Positions 8,605 through 17,400 of a stretch of 21,014 nucleotides of DNA are shown one piece after another. Under the pieces are notes generated by a model. That model was given only the letters and a program-made list of their open reading frames with translations, was not told where the DNA came from and did not search any database. Source of the stretch: Fidelibacterota bacterium UBA6817. GTDB taxonomy: Bacteria; Fidelibacterota; Fidelibacteria; Fidelibacterales; Fidelibacteraceae. Numbering within the stretch: the stretch's first letter is position 1; every line of letters starts with the position of its first letter. A program made the position numbers and the translations under genes. The DNA lies in the NCBI GenBank assembly GCA_002452555.1, contig DKER01000089.1, forward strand, positions 1 to 21,014, given 5' to 3'.

Positions 8605-8609
8605 GGAGG
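8605..8609 (+). promoter_or_regulatory. Ribosome binding site that sets the start at 8614
   Basis: GGAGG lies four bases before the ATG at 8614, with a second AAGGAG at 8596-8601. The in-frame ATG at 8584, ten codons upstream, has no SD sequence and would put polar residues ahead of a clean signal peptide. Confidence 0.7.
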
Positions 8610-8613
8610 ATCT

Positions 8614-9726
8614 ATGGAAAAAAAAGGAGTAATCCTGATACTGATCTTTCTGATGGCTCTTGCTTTACCTCTCCGGGCAGGACTCACGCTGAACGTGACT
8701 CCGGACAGAGATGAGCCGGAAGGGCGTAAAGTCATTCTCACAGCCGGTGAGATTGAACAGGCTTTTCGATATGATTTGTTTAAAAAATCTGTTCAAGACA
8801 AAGACTGGATTTTTGTCCTCGGGTTAACCCATTTGGATAAACCGGTCATCTTGGATGTGGAAAATGACACGCCGGTACAATTTCGCATTGTTGCAGTGGA
8901 CCGGAATGAAGAAACGATTGAAGAGGTTGTATCTGATCCTGTTGTTACCCAAGCAATGTGGTTCAATACGAAGCGGATTGTTCGTTTCATCTCTATGATT
9001 CTGGTATCCGGGATCATTCTTTTTTACATCCGTAAGGCAAGGAAGATGCAGAGTATTTATCTCAGACCTATTGCCGGATTAAAAGCGTTTGAGGAAGCCG
9101 TCGGCCGGGCAACCGAAATGGGAAAATCTGTATTGTATGTTCCCGGAATTATGGACCTTGATCAGGTTGAGACAATCTCAGGTGTTATCATCCTTGGCCA
9201 TGTAGCCAAGATGACTGCCCGGTATGAAGCCAGTCTGAATGTTCCCGTATCACGATCGCTGGTAATGGAAGCAGCCCGGGAAATTGTCAATGAATCTTAT
9301 CTGAGTGAAGGTCGTCCCGATCTTTTTAACCCGGATATGGTTCATTATTATACAGACGATCAGTTTGCCTTTGCTGCTGCAGTGGATGGTATTATGCTCC
9401 GTGAAAAACCGGCAGCCGTCTTTCTGCAGGGGAAATTTTATGCTGAATCTCTTATTTTGGCAGAAACAGGAAATTCCATCGGAGCAATCCAGATTGCCGG
9501 AACCGGATCGCCGTCCCAGATCCCGTTTTTTGTCACAGCGTGTGATTATACGCTGATCGGTGAAGAGTTCTTTGCCGCAAGCGCTTATCTTGGGCAGGAT
9601 CCCAAACTTCTCGGTTCTATTAAAGGACAGGATATTGTTAAAGGAGCCATCATGGTGACAATTCTTGTCGGTGTGGTTTTTGAATCCCTGGGATTCTCAT
9701 TTTTTAAGGCAATTTTCAACCTCTAA
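8614..9726 (+). CDS. Uncharacterised membrane protein: signal peptide, FN3-like ectodomain, TM, cytosolic alpha/beta domain, C-terminal TM
   Basis: The function is unknown; I loosely associate it with a conserved uncharacterised family (possibly DUF6754), at low certainty. From ATG 8614 it has 370 residues. A signal peptide (MEKKGVILILIFLMALALPL) comes first, then an ectodomain of about 95 residues. That domain ends in a pattern like a fibronectin type III repeat (FRIVAVDRNEETIEEVVSDP), and the protein also has LTLNVTPDRDEPEG early on. TM helix 1 is at about 123-142, followed by a basic KARK stretch as expected for a cytosolic side. A domain of about 200 residues follows, with many short Gly/Ala-rich strands (GVIILGHVAKMTARYEASLN; GNSIGAIQIAGTGSPSQIPF). 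A final TM lies near 345-366. It is the third gene of the group, followed after 11 bases by the next, whose SD (AAAGGAG) overlaps this stop codon. Confidence 0.78.
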   Translation: MEKKGVILILIFLMALALPLRAGLTLNVTPDRDEPEGRKVILTAGEIEQAFRYDLFKKSVQDKDWIFVLGLTHLDKPVILDVENDTPVQFRIVAVDRNEETIEEVVSDPVVTQAMWFNTKRIVRFISMILVSGIILFYIRKARKMQSIYLRPIAGLKAFEEAVGRATEMGKSVLYVPGIMDLDQVETISGVIILGHVAKMTARYEASLNVPVSRSLVMEAAREIVNESYLSEGRPDLFNPDMVHYYTDDQFAFAAAVDGIMLREKPAAVFLQGKFYAESLILAETGNSIGAIQIAGTGSPSQIPFFVTACDYTLIGEEFFAASAYLGQDPKLLGSIKGQDIVKGAIMVTILVGVVFESLGFSFFKAIFNL

Positions 9727-9737
9727 AGGAGTAAACA

Positions 9738-10631
9738 ATGTTTTTAAAACGACAAGTACCCTTAGCCATTGTTTTTATTGTCGGTGTGATCATGCTTCTC
9801 TCATGGTTTATTCCTCATGAGCCGTTTGCCAATCTTGAGATCCATGCGACACAATGGTTTGATATTATTGCCAGTTTCGCCATGATACTCGGAGCACTGA
9901 ACCTGTTAAAATTACAGGGCCGTAAAGTGATCCGGCGTCAGAAAGGATGGATTTACAGTCTTGCCGCCGTGCTGGGCTTTTTTGTAACCCTGACTTTCGG
10001 ATTCATTTTCAAAGGGGGATATTACCTCGAAGTAAAAGATGTGGGAGTAAATACAGACGCTTTTTATCAAACGGTCAGCGAAGTAACCCACACTGAACTG
10101 GATGTTGTCCGCAGAAGTTTTGCCGACGTGGGCGAAGGAAAAGTCATTAACAGAAATTATTATACGCATGCCGGTGTTCTCAAACTTCAAAACTCCCTGT
10201 CAAGTCTGGGGGCTGTGGTTGAAGTGAACGAACTACAATGGGGGCAGCATTTGCAGGAACGGGGGACTTTTTACAGCTGGATTTTCTACTCGATTTTTAC
10301 CCCGCTGACGTCAACCATGTTCGCTCTCCTGGCCTTTTTTGTCGCTTCCGCCTCCTACAGGGCATTTAAAATCAGAAATACTGAAGCGACCATTCTTTTG
10401 GCGGCCGGAATCATTATCATGATAGGCCGGGTTCCGTTGGGCGCTTACCTTACAAGCTGGCTTCCTTCATGGCTGCAGTGGCTTCATCTGCCCAGACTTC
10501 AGGAATGGATCTATCAGTATCCCAATGCTGCCGGGGCCAGAGCAATCATGATCGGCATCGGTCTGGGTATTGTGGGAACTTCCCTGCGGGTGATTTTGGG
10601 AATTGAAAAATCATTTATGGGGGAGAAGTAA
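9738..10631 (+). CDS. Uncharacterised six-TM membrane protein with extracytoplasmic domain
   Basis: The family is not recognised. The 297 residues contain hydrophobic helices at about 7-25, 40-58, 72-92, 178-206, 215-236 and 267-288. Between TM3 and TM4 lies a soluble domain of about 85 residues (YYLEVKDVGVNTDAFY to LQERGTF), which the positive-inside rule puts outside the membrane: the TM2-TM3 loop is strongly basic (RKVIRRQKG) and should be cytosolic. It has no recognisable catalytic motif. Aromatic and Pro-rich segments (LTSWLPSWLQWLHLPRLQEW) between TM5 and TM6 may lie at the membrane surface. The start ATG 9738 has a strong SD (AAAGGAG). It ends one base before the next start. The tight packing suggests equimolar production with its neighbours. 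Confidence 0.78.
   Translation: MFLKRQVPLAIVFIVGVIMLLSWFIPHEPFANLEIHATQWFDIIASFAMILGALNLLKLQGRKVIRRQKGWIYSLAAVLGFFVTLTFGFIFKGGYYLEVKDVGVNTDAFYQTVSEVTHTELDVVRRSFADVGEGKVINRNYYTHAGVLKLQNSLSSLGAVVEVNELQWGQHLQERGTFYSWIFYSIFTPLTSTMFALLAFFVASASYRAFKIRNTEATILLAAGIIIMIGRVPLGAYLTSWLPSWLQWLHLPRLQEWIYQYPNAAGARAIMIGIGLGIVGTSLRVILGIEKSFMGEK
10619..10625 (+). promoter_or_regulatory. Ribosome binding site that sets the start at 10633
   Basis: GGGGGAG ends seven bases before the ATG at 10633. The in-frame ATG at 10603 would overlap the upstream gene by 29 bases and has no comparable SD sequence. Confidence 0.65.
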
Positions 10632-10632
10632 G

Positions 10633-11502
10633 ATGAGCAAATTTAATTCATTTTTGCAAAAACTTGACAGTCTGGACCGGCGTATCATTTTTCTTATAAT
10701 CGGTCTTGTGGTTCTCCTTCCCCTTTTGATTCCCCTGAATCTTCCCGTTGAAGCAACGGGCCTTACCCGGGATGCCTTTGAAGCCATTCATTATCTTCCT
10801 GATGATGCGACTGTTCTGATGTCGTTTGAATACGGTCCGTCAACCAAACCTGAAATTCATCCCATGGCTGTCAGTGTTCTCAGACATTTTCTGTCCAGAG
10901 GATATAAGGTTGTGATCATGTGTCTTTGGCCGGACGGACTCTTTATGGCCCGGGAAGCCATAGACGAAGTGCTGAGCGATGAAAGATTTTCCAATCTGGT
11001 ATATGGCGTGGATTATGTGAATCTGGGGTACCGTCCGGGGAATGAAGCTGTTATCAAAGGAATCACAAAAAGCTTTGCCGCCAATTTTACAGTGGATTCC
11101 AGACAAACAGATATCATTGATATTCCGCTGATGAATGAAGTCCGGACCGTAGCGGATGTGGATTTCATCTTCAGTCTCTCAGCCGGTTATCCCGGAGCTA
11201 TTGAATGGGTGCTTTATGCATCTGATCCGCTTCAGATTCCTGTCAGCAGCGGGAATGCCTCTATTCAGGTGAATCAACTTCTGCCCTATGTAAAATCCGG
11301 GCAGATGCAGGGCGTGATTGCCGGTATGCCCGGTGCAGCCGAGTATGAAGCCTTAATGGAAGAATACGGGCTCTGGCCGACTCGCGGACAAGCAGCAAAA
11401 TCCATGGATGCACAGTCTATTGCCCATCTGGTGATTGTCCTGTTTATTATACTGGGCAATATATCCTATTTTGCAAAACGTAAATCTCAGAAGAAATATT
11501 AG
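10633..11502 (+). CDS. Uncharacterised membrane-anchored protein with extracytoplasmic alpha/beta domain
   Basis: The function is unknown. From ATG 10633 it has 289 residues. An N-terminal TM anchor (about 18-37, IIFLIIGLVVLLPLLIPLNL) and a C-terminal TM (about 259-277) ending in a basic tail (AKRKSQKKY) bracket a domain of about 220 residues. Both ends should be cytosolic, placing the domain outside. The domain looks alpha/beta and Rossmann-like: alternating strands and helices such as ATVLMSFEYGPSTKPEIHPM, VLRHFLSRGYKVVIMCLWP and DFIFSLSAGYPGAIEWVLYA. The SFEYGPSTKPEIHP and MPGAAEYE segments are the likeliest active or ligand-binding loops. No classical hydrolase triad is obvious. The gene starts one base after the upstream stop. 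A sensor, a binding protein or an enzyme acting at the outer face of the inner membrane are all open. Confidence 0.76.
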   Translation: MSKFNSFLQKLDSLDRRIIFLIIGLVVLLPLLIPLNLPVEATGLTRDAFEAIHYLPDDATVLMSFEYGPSTKPEIHPMAVSVLRHFLSRGYKVVIMCLWPDGLFMAREAIDEVLSDERFSNLVYGVDYVNLGYRPGNEAVIKGITKSFAANFTVDSRQTDIIDIPLMNEVRTVADVDFIFSLSAGYPGAIEWVLYASDPLQIPVSSGNASIQVNQLLPYVKSGQMQGVIAGMPGAAEYEALMEEYGLWPTRGQAAKSMDAQSIAHLVIVLFIILGNISYFAKRKSQKKY

Positions 11503-11511
11503 GAGAGACCT

Positions 11512-12327
11512 ATGTATACAGATGTTTTTGGCGCCTGGGTTGCTGTCTTTCTTACGTTAGCAATCTTCAGCTATTTGTATAAAGACAACCCCTTTTATAA
11601 ATTGGCGGAACATGTTTACGTGGGTGTTTCCGCCGCACACTGGGCAACGATTGCTTTCTGGAGCCAGGTTCGCCCTAATCTTTTTGGGAGACTATGGCCC
11701 AGCATTGATCCGGCTGAATTGTCCGGTTTTAATGTGGTGTGGTATAAATTCTATAATGTTTTAAACTGGATGAGCAGTACGATTTTTCCGGAAAATGGGA
11801 TTCCCGGTAATCAGGAACAGAGCTTCATGTATATCTTTGCCCTCATTCTGGGTATCTTTATGCTGCTTAGACTTGTCCCCAGTGTTGGCTGGCTGAGTCG
11901 CTGGTCCCTTGCGTATGTAGTGGGTATGGCTGCCGGTCTTCGTCTCTACGGATATCTGAGCTCGGATGTGCTGTCCCAAATCCAGGGTACAATCCTGCCG
12001 ATCTGGACAGGAAATCTGGGAGAGAGTCTAAATAATATTGTACTTATCGTGGGTGTTGTTTCAGGACTCTTTTATTTCTTTTTCTCGGTTGAGCATAAAG
12101 GGACATTTGGTAGAATCAGCCGCGTTGGTATCTACTTCCTGATGATTACATTTGGAGCTTCTTTCGGATTTGCAGTTATGGGTCGTATCTCTCTTCTGAT
12201 AGGCAGATTAACGGATCTGATTGAATTCTCACAAAGACAATACGGCTATGCTACGTATATTCTTTTGGCCGTTATGGTTGTGACGATCATAATAACGACT
12301 CGCCGCGATAAAGAAGTAGCAGAATAA
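11512..12327 (+). CDS. Uncharacterised seven-TM integral membrane protein
   Basis: The family is not recognised. The 271 residues have hydrophobic helices at about 4-22, 32-53, 103-124, 133-149, 173-193, 205-226 and 246-264. The N-terminal part has a distinctive motif, YKDNPFYKLAEHVYVGVSAA, between TM1 and TM2. I have an impression of similar sequences beside the other three genes of this group in uncultured bacteria, but cannot check it here. It lacks transporter signatures I can name. SD AGGAGA overlaps the upstream stop, and the gene is followed 22 bases later by a strong terminator, so it is the last gene of the operon. The predicted topology (odd helix number) puts the N-terminus outside and the KEVAE tail inside, with moderate certainty. 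Confidence 0.77.
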   Translation: MYTDVFGAWVAVFLTLAIFSYLYKDNPFYKLAEHVYVGVSAAHWATIAFWSQVRPNLFGRLWPSIDPAELSGFNVVWYKFYNVLNWMSSTIFPENGIPGNQEQSFMYIFALILGIFMLLRLVPSVGWLSRWSLAYVVGMAAGLRLYGYLSSDVLSQIQGTILPIWTGNLGESLNNIVLIVGVVSGLFYFFFSVEHKGTFGRISRVGIYFLMITFGASFGFAVMGRISLLIGRLTDLIEFSQRQYGYATYILLAVMVVTIIITTRRDKEVAE

Positions 12328-12349
12328 GTTAGTTGTTTAAATCGCTTGG

Positions 12350-12379
12350 AAAAGGTGTCCCAGACACCTTTTCTTTTTT
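12350..12379 (+). terminator. Rho-independent terminator closing the six-gene membrane operon
   Basis: A perfect 10-bp stem AAAAGGTGTC/GACACCTTTT (12350-12359 with 12363-12372) has a three-base loop CCA, followed by a T-rich tail (C then TTTTTT). It lies 22 bases after the seven-TM gene and 44 bases before the ubiD-family start, so the two groups are separate transcription units. Confidence 0.9.
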
Positions 12380-12412
12380 CTGTTCCATAGAATTGATAAA
12401 TTTTCAAAAACC

Positions 12413-12417
12413 GGGAG
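12413..12417 (+). promoter_or_regulatory. Ribosome binding site that sets a GTG start at 12424
   Basis: GGGAG is six bases before GTG 12424. It directly abuts the alternative TTG at 12418, which is too close to serve as the start. Confidence 0.65.
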
Positions 12418-12423
12418 TTGCTT

Positions 12424-13890
12424 GTGTTCAATTCAGTAGGGGAATTTCTTGAAATTTTAAAAAAACAGGGTGAATTACTGGAAATTGACCGGGAGGTGAA
12501 CCCTTATCTGGAAATCAGTGAAATTTCTCATCGATTTGTTAATAACAATGGACCGGCTCTGCTTTTTACTCATGTTAAGGGTTCAAAAATCCCGGTTCTT
12601 CAAAATCTTTTTGCTTCAGAGAAACGGATGTCACTGGCATTGGGAATTTCCCATCCTGACGAAATCGGCGATAGAATACGAAATATTTACAAACAGAAAG
12701 CACCTGAAGGGCTGGCAGATAAATTGACTTTATTTACAACCCTGCTGGAAGCTGCCAAATATCCTCCGAAATCCGTAAAAAATGCTCCGGTTCAGGATGT
12801 GATTCTCAAAGGAAAAGATGCCAGTCTGGATCTCCTGCCTATTATAACATGCTGGCCAAAGGATGGAGGTCCCTATTTCACGCTGCCCCAGGTTATTACT
12901 GAAGATCCGGAAACCGGAATTCGGAATGTGGGCATGTACCGTATGCAAAAATATGATGCCTATACTACGGGTATGCACTGGCAGCAACATAAGCACGGGG
13001 CATCGCACTTTCAAAAATATCGACAGTTGAAAAAGAAAATGCCCGTTTCTGTTGCCTTGGGCGGCCCCCCTGTTCTGACATACGCATCAACAGCTCCCCT
13101 GCCGGAAAATATTGATGAATATCTCTTTGCCGGATTTATTCAGAAATCCCCCGTCAGACTGATAAAAAGTGTGACAAATGATCTGAAAGTTCCTGCTGAT
13201 GCAGATATTATCATCGAAGGTTATGTGGATCCGGAAGAAGATTTCCGTATGGAAGGTCCTTTCGGGGATCATACCGGGTTTTATTCCCTTGAGGATCTGT
13301 ATCCTGTTTTTCATGTAACGGCAATAACCATGAGAAAAAATCCTGTTTATCCGTCAACGATTGTGGGAGTTCCCCCTATGGAGGATTACTGGCTGGGTTA
13401 TGCGACAGAGCGCATATTTCTGCCTTTGGCTCAAATGATCCTTCCGGAAATCCGGGATTATCATATGCCGCCGGAAGGGGTGTTCCATAATCTTGTATTT
13501 GTTTCAATCCGAAAACAATATCCGGGACATGCTTTTAAAGTCATGCAGGGATTATGGGGTCTGGGACTTCTGATGCTTGCAAAGGTTATCATAATTCTGG
13601 ATGACGATGTGGATGTCCGGAATCCGTCTGAAGCCTGGTGGGTTGCCCTGAACCATATTGATCCGAAACGGGATATTCTTTTTACACGGGGGCCGGTTGA
13701 TGATTTGGATCATGCTTCTCAACTTCCTTCTTTTGGCAGTAAAATGGGTATAGATGCAACCCGAAAAGGACCCGGGGAAGGTTTTACTCGGCGCTGGCCT
13801 GATAAAATAACCATGGATCAATCGATTATTGATACGGTTTCAACATATTTTGATGAACTCAAAAAAAAATCCAATGATCTGAAAAAATGA
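12424..13890 (+). CDS. UbiD-family prenylated-FMN-dependent decarboxylase
   Basis: This is a UbiD-superfamily (de)carboxylase using prenylated FMN. Such enzymes decarboxylate aromatic or unsaturated acids, for example in quinone synthesis. With the GTG start it has 488 residues, a normal length. The family motifs are intact: ITEDPETGIRNVGMYRMQ, with N168 and R173 at the metal/cofactor and catalytic positions, HWQQHKHG around H191, and MEGPFGDHTGFYS with E277 and D282. The numbering happens to match that of fungal Fdc1, where Arg173, Glu277 and Glu282 are catalytic; E. coli UbiD has Asp at the last position as here. No UbiX-type prenyltransferase, needed to make the cofactor, is seen in the window. 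The substrate is unknown; menaquinone/futalosine-type or other aromatic decarboxylation is possible. The stop overlaps the next start (ATGA), so it heads an operon with a NusG-like gene and porU. Confidence 0.92.
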   Translation: MFNSVGEFLEILKKQGELLEIDREVNPYLEISEISHRFVNNNGPALLFTHVKGSKIPVLQNLFASEKRMSLALGISHPDEIGDRIRNIYKQKAPEGLADKLTLFTTLLEAAKYPPKSVKNAPVQDVILKGKDASLDLLPIITCWPKDGGPYFTLPQVITEDPETGIRNVGMYRMQKYDAYTTGMHWQQHKHGASHFQKYRQLKKKMPVSVALGGPPVLTYASTAPLPENIDEYLFAGFIQKSPVRLIKSVTNDLKVPADADIIIEGYVDPEEDFRMEGPFGDHTGFYSLEDLYPVFHVTAITMRKNPVYPSTIVGVPPMEDYWLGYATERIFLPLAQMILPEIRDYHMPPEGVFHNLVFVSIRKQYPGHAFKVMQGLWGLGLLMLAKVIIILDDDVDVRNPSEAWWVALNHIDPKRDILFTRGPVDDLDHASQLPSFGSKMGIDATRKGPGEGFTRRWPDKITMDQSIIDTVSTYFDELKKKSNDLKK

Positions 13891-14414
13891 ATTTAGAACA
13901 CGAAGATATGCACTGGTTTCCCCTCTATGTAAGAGCTCGTCATGAAAAAACAGTCAGGGATGAGCTTGAGAACAGGGGATATGAGGTGTATTTACCCCTT
14001 GTAAAACGCAGAAAACGCTGGTCAGACCGGTACAAGACAATAGAAAGTCCACTTTTTTCCGGTTATTTGTTTATCAGGATAGACAGAAGATTGAAATACT
14101 ATGTTCTGGATATTCCCGGTGTTCTGGGGTTTATTACGTTCATGGGGGAAATGGCTTGCATTCCCGATTTCCAGATAGACTTTATTCACCGAATGCTGGA
14201 AAGACCGGAAACATTTGAGGTTATAAACAAAGTCATTAAAACCGGTCATCATGTCAGAGTTATTTCAGGTCCGTTTATCGGTATGAAGGGTATTGTTAAG
14301 GAACTTAAGAATAAGTCAAGATTCTACTTAGCCATAGATCATATTCAACATACCATATCCATCGAAGTCTCGGAATACGATCTGGAATTGATTCCTGAAA
14401 ATGGAACTTCATAA
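13887..14414 (+). CDS. Specialised NusG paralogue (RfaH/UpxY/LoaP-type transcription antitermination factor)
   Basis: This NusG-family factor binds RNA polymerase and makes it processive through long operons. It has 175 residues. The NGN domain spans about 8-110: HWFPLYVRARHEKTVRDELE..GYEVYLPLVKRR, then SPLFSGYLFIRI and PGVLGFITFMGE. The linker follows, then a KOW domain at about 120-152 (TGHHVRVISGPFIGMKGIVK). The 'YLPL.KRR..W.DR' segment and PLFSGYLF are typical of UpxY/RfaH-like paralogues rather than housekeeping NusG, which normally lies with secE and rplK. Neither of those is here. The start overlaps the ubiD stop, with a possible second start at 13908. The gene sits 38 bases before a 3.9-kb sortase gene, so it may act in cis on that operon. 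A pause or recruitment element like ops was not identified. Confidence 0.9.
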   Translation: MNLEHEDMHWFPLYVRARHEKTVRDELENRGYEVYLPLVKRRKRWSDRYKTIESPLFSGYLFIRIDRRLKYYVLDIPGVLGFITFMGEMACIPDFQIDFIHRMLERPETFEVINKVIKTGHHVRVISGPFIGMKGIVKELKNKSRFYLAIDHIQHTISIEVSEYDLELIPENGTS

Positions 14415-14452
14415 CAGTCCCGGAGTTTCATTACAATAAAAATTGGAAGACT

Positions 14453-17400
14453 ATGATATTAAAAATAAAATATCTTTTGTTTATCCTGTTTCCCGTTATG
14501 GTTCAAGCTTTCACAATGTCCGGTGTGAAAGTTGAGCTTACATCACCGGATAAGTTGGTTCTATACATCACGCTGTCTAATCCTGCAGACGATCAGGCTT
14601 ATATTGAAGGTGAGAGTTTTCTCAGGTATTCATTTCCTGAAGCCAACCATACAAGGCAGGTGGACAATTTTCTGATGCGTGTCCTGAACATCCCTCTTTC
14701 CCTGACTCATGAATCACATCCCGGTATTAAGATTGAAATTATTCAAAGCAGTCCGTTTATCCGGAAGAATAAAAAGACCTCCGATGTATTTGCTTCGTTT
14801 TCCGATATACGCCTTTTTCGATCCAGTCCCATGGTTGATTTGATTATTGATCCCTTTGCATACAGGGATGTTTTTGTTCAGGAAGCACGCGTAGAAATCA
14901 GTTTTCAGTCAACCCGCAATATAAATCAGGAGTTGAATTCTGTCGAAAAAAACTATATCCGTGATGTGGTTATAAACCCTGTCCATACCCGGTCCTTCAA
15001 ATCAAAATTACCGCTTTCAACACTTAAGAAAACGGATCGTTTGGAATCGGGGACGTGGTATCAAATCGGAATAAGAGAAACGGGCATTTATTCAATATCG
15101 GGGCAATATCTTCAGGATAATGGAGTTGTTCTGTCAAATCTGAACAAATCCGGGATACGGATGGTTACAAGTCCAACCCGCGGACGTCCGTACACATCCA
15201 AATTGCCGCAATCGCCGTATATTCAGGAAATTCCTGTTATAATAACGGGAGATTCAGAAGGCCCCTTCGAGCGTCAGGATAAACTCATTTTTTATGGTGA
15301 AGGCGTTTCGGGTTGGAATGCCGCATTATCCGGGAAACCGGAATCGGCAACCTATAACATGAATCCTTATGAAAAAACAAATCACTACTGGATATTTATT
15401 CCGGATGCAGGTGTTTCTAAGCCATCACGGATGCTCATGTATACCAATACACACAATCCCGATGCCGAGAACCGCTCCTTTTACTGGGGCCGCATGCATC
15501 ATGAAAAAGAAGAGGCAAATTTAATACAGGGCGGTACGAGCTGGTATGGCGAATCGTTTAACGGTCCTGCAAGCAACAGGGTCATATCCCTGCCTCTTAT
15601 AAATCCGGCATCTGATTTACACGATGATGCTTTTATTCGTTTTGGAGTAGCCGGAGCTTCAAAAACAGGTTATTCAACGCATCGGCATGATTTCGAATTC
15701 TCACTGAATAATCAGGTTATATGGGGAAAAATCACGGCTTTTGATTATACGGAATCATCCAAAATGATGCAGATTGATACAGATATTTTGAATGAAACCA
15801 ATTCGCTTTTCATCAAATATTCCGGTAATAATGACAACACAAAAGCTTTTTTGGATTATGTTGATATTATTTATCCTGCCCGTCTTACCGCTGCTGATGA
15901 TTATCTTCACATTTGGTATCCCGCACAAAATATTCCTGTTTCGTTTGATGTGAGTGGTTTCAATAGTTCCCTGATATATGTTTTTGATATTTCTGACCCC
16001 TTAAACCCCCGCTATTTTATATCCGGGGAAAAACAATTTTCTCTGTATCACTCCCGCACGGAACTGGCCCCCGAATATCTTATTCTCACGGAATCACACT
16101 TTCTTACACCTGCTACGTTTAAAACACCGTCTGTCGATCCGGTTTTACCGGTTGCTTATGATCAGACAGATATGGTAATAATTACTCACAGGGATTTTTT
16201 GCCGGCAGCAGAACGGTTAAAAGAATTCCGGGAAAGCAGATTGACAAATCCTTTAAAGGTTACCATTTTTACAATGGATGAAATTTATGCAAAATTCAGT
16301 GCCGGTAATCAGGATCCCCATGCTATTAGAAATTTATTATATGATTTGTCAGTAAGAGCTCCTGAACCCTCTCCTTATTATTTGCTGCTTTTTGGGGATG
16401 GGGATTATGATTACAGAAATATTTCGGGGAAATCAAAAATATTTGTTCCCCAATACTGTATTACTGCCGGTTCGATTATTCATACAAGAAATACGGATGA
16501 TCCTTTTGTGTATCTGAGCAGTGATACAGATAAAACTCCCGATATGGCTGTTGGGCGTATTCCGTCCAATTCCCTGAAGGAAGCAAACGACTACGTCGAT
16601 AAACTTATTGCCTATGAAACCCGACAGGTGACCGGTGATTGGCAAATGCGGGTTACACTTATTGCCGATGATCCTACAAATCCGTGGCCGAATGAACCGG
16701 AGTTCATCAGGGATACGGAGAATACGGTTCTTCCCACATTTCCCAAAGCTTTTAAAATCAATAAAATCTATCTTACGGAATTTCCTGAACTTTATGATCC
16801 CACGATCGGGTCCATGGGCAGAGTCGGCGCCCGGGAAGCTGTTCTTGAAGCTTTTACGCGCGGAACATTTCTCATGAATTATGTCGGGCATGGTTCTCCT
16901 TTTGTATGGGCACAGGAATATATATTTACAAAAGACCGGGATTTGAACCAGGTTCGAACAAATGGTCAATATCCATTTATTGTTGCCGCAACCTGTGACT
17001 GGGGCCGTTCAGATTTTATCGGTATCCAGAGCATGGGTGAAGAAATGGTAAATGCGGAAAAGAACGGGGCTATCGGTGTAGTGGCAAGCACGCGGGGTGT
17101 CATCAATCTGGATAATATCGACTTTACAAAAAAAATGTATGAACACCTCTTTCCCGATAATAAGAACAGCACCCATTGCCGGACTCTGGGCGCTGCTTAT
17201 CTGACCGGTAAAGTTCAGGCCTGGAGTAATCTGAATGTGTCCAAATTTCAATTTTTCGGTGACCCCGCACTTAAACCGGCCGTTCCGCACATGAATGGTG
17301 TTATATCGGTTCATGGCGGGGATACGTTGAAAGCTCTGAGCCGTGTGGACGTTGATGGTTATGTGATCGATCTGGATCAAAACAGAATTACGGATCCTCC

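Noticed and set aside
14415..14452. Pause or ops-like element between the NusG paralogue and the sortase gene
   Set aside because: No convincing hairpin or ops-like motif was found in the 38 bases.
16433..16969. Long open frame of 178 codons on the - strand inside the porU-like gene
   Set aside because: It is fully antisense to the catalytic domain of a clear protein, has no recognisable domain and no SD site. It mirrors the codon bias of the real gene.
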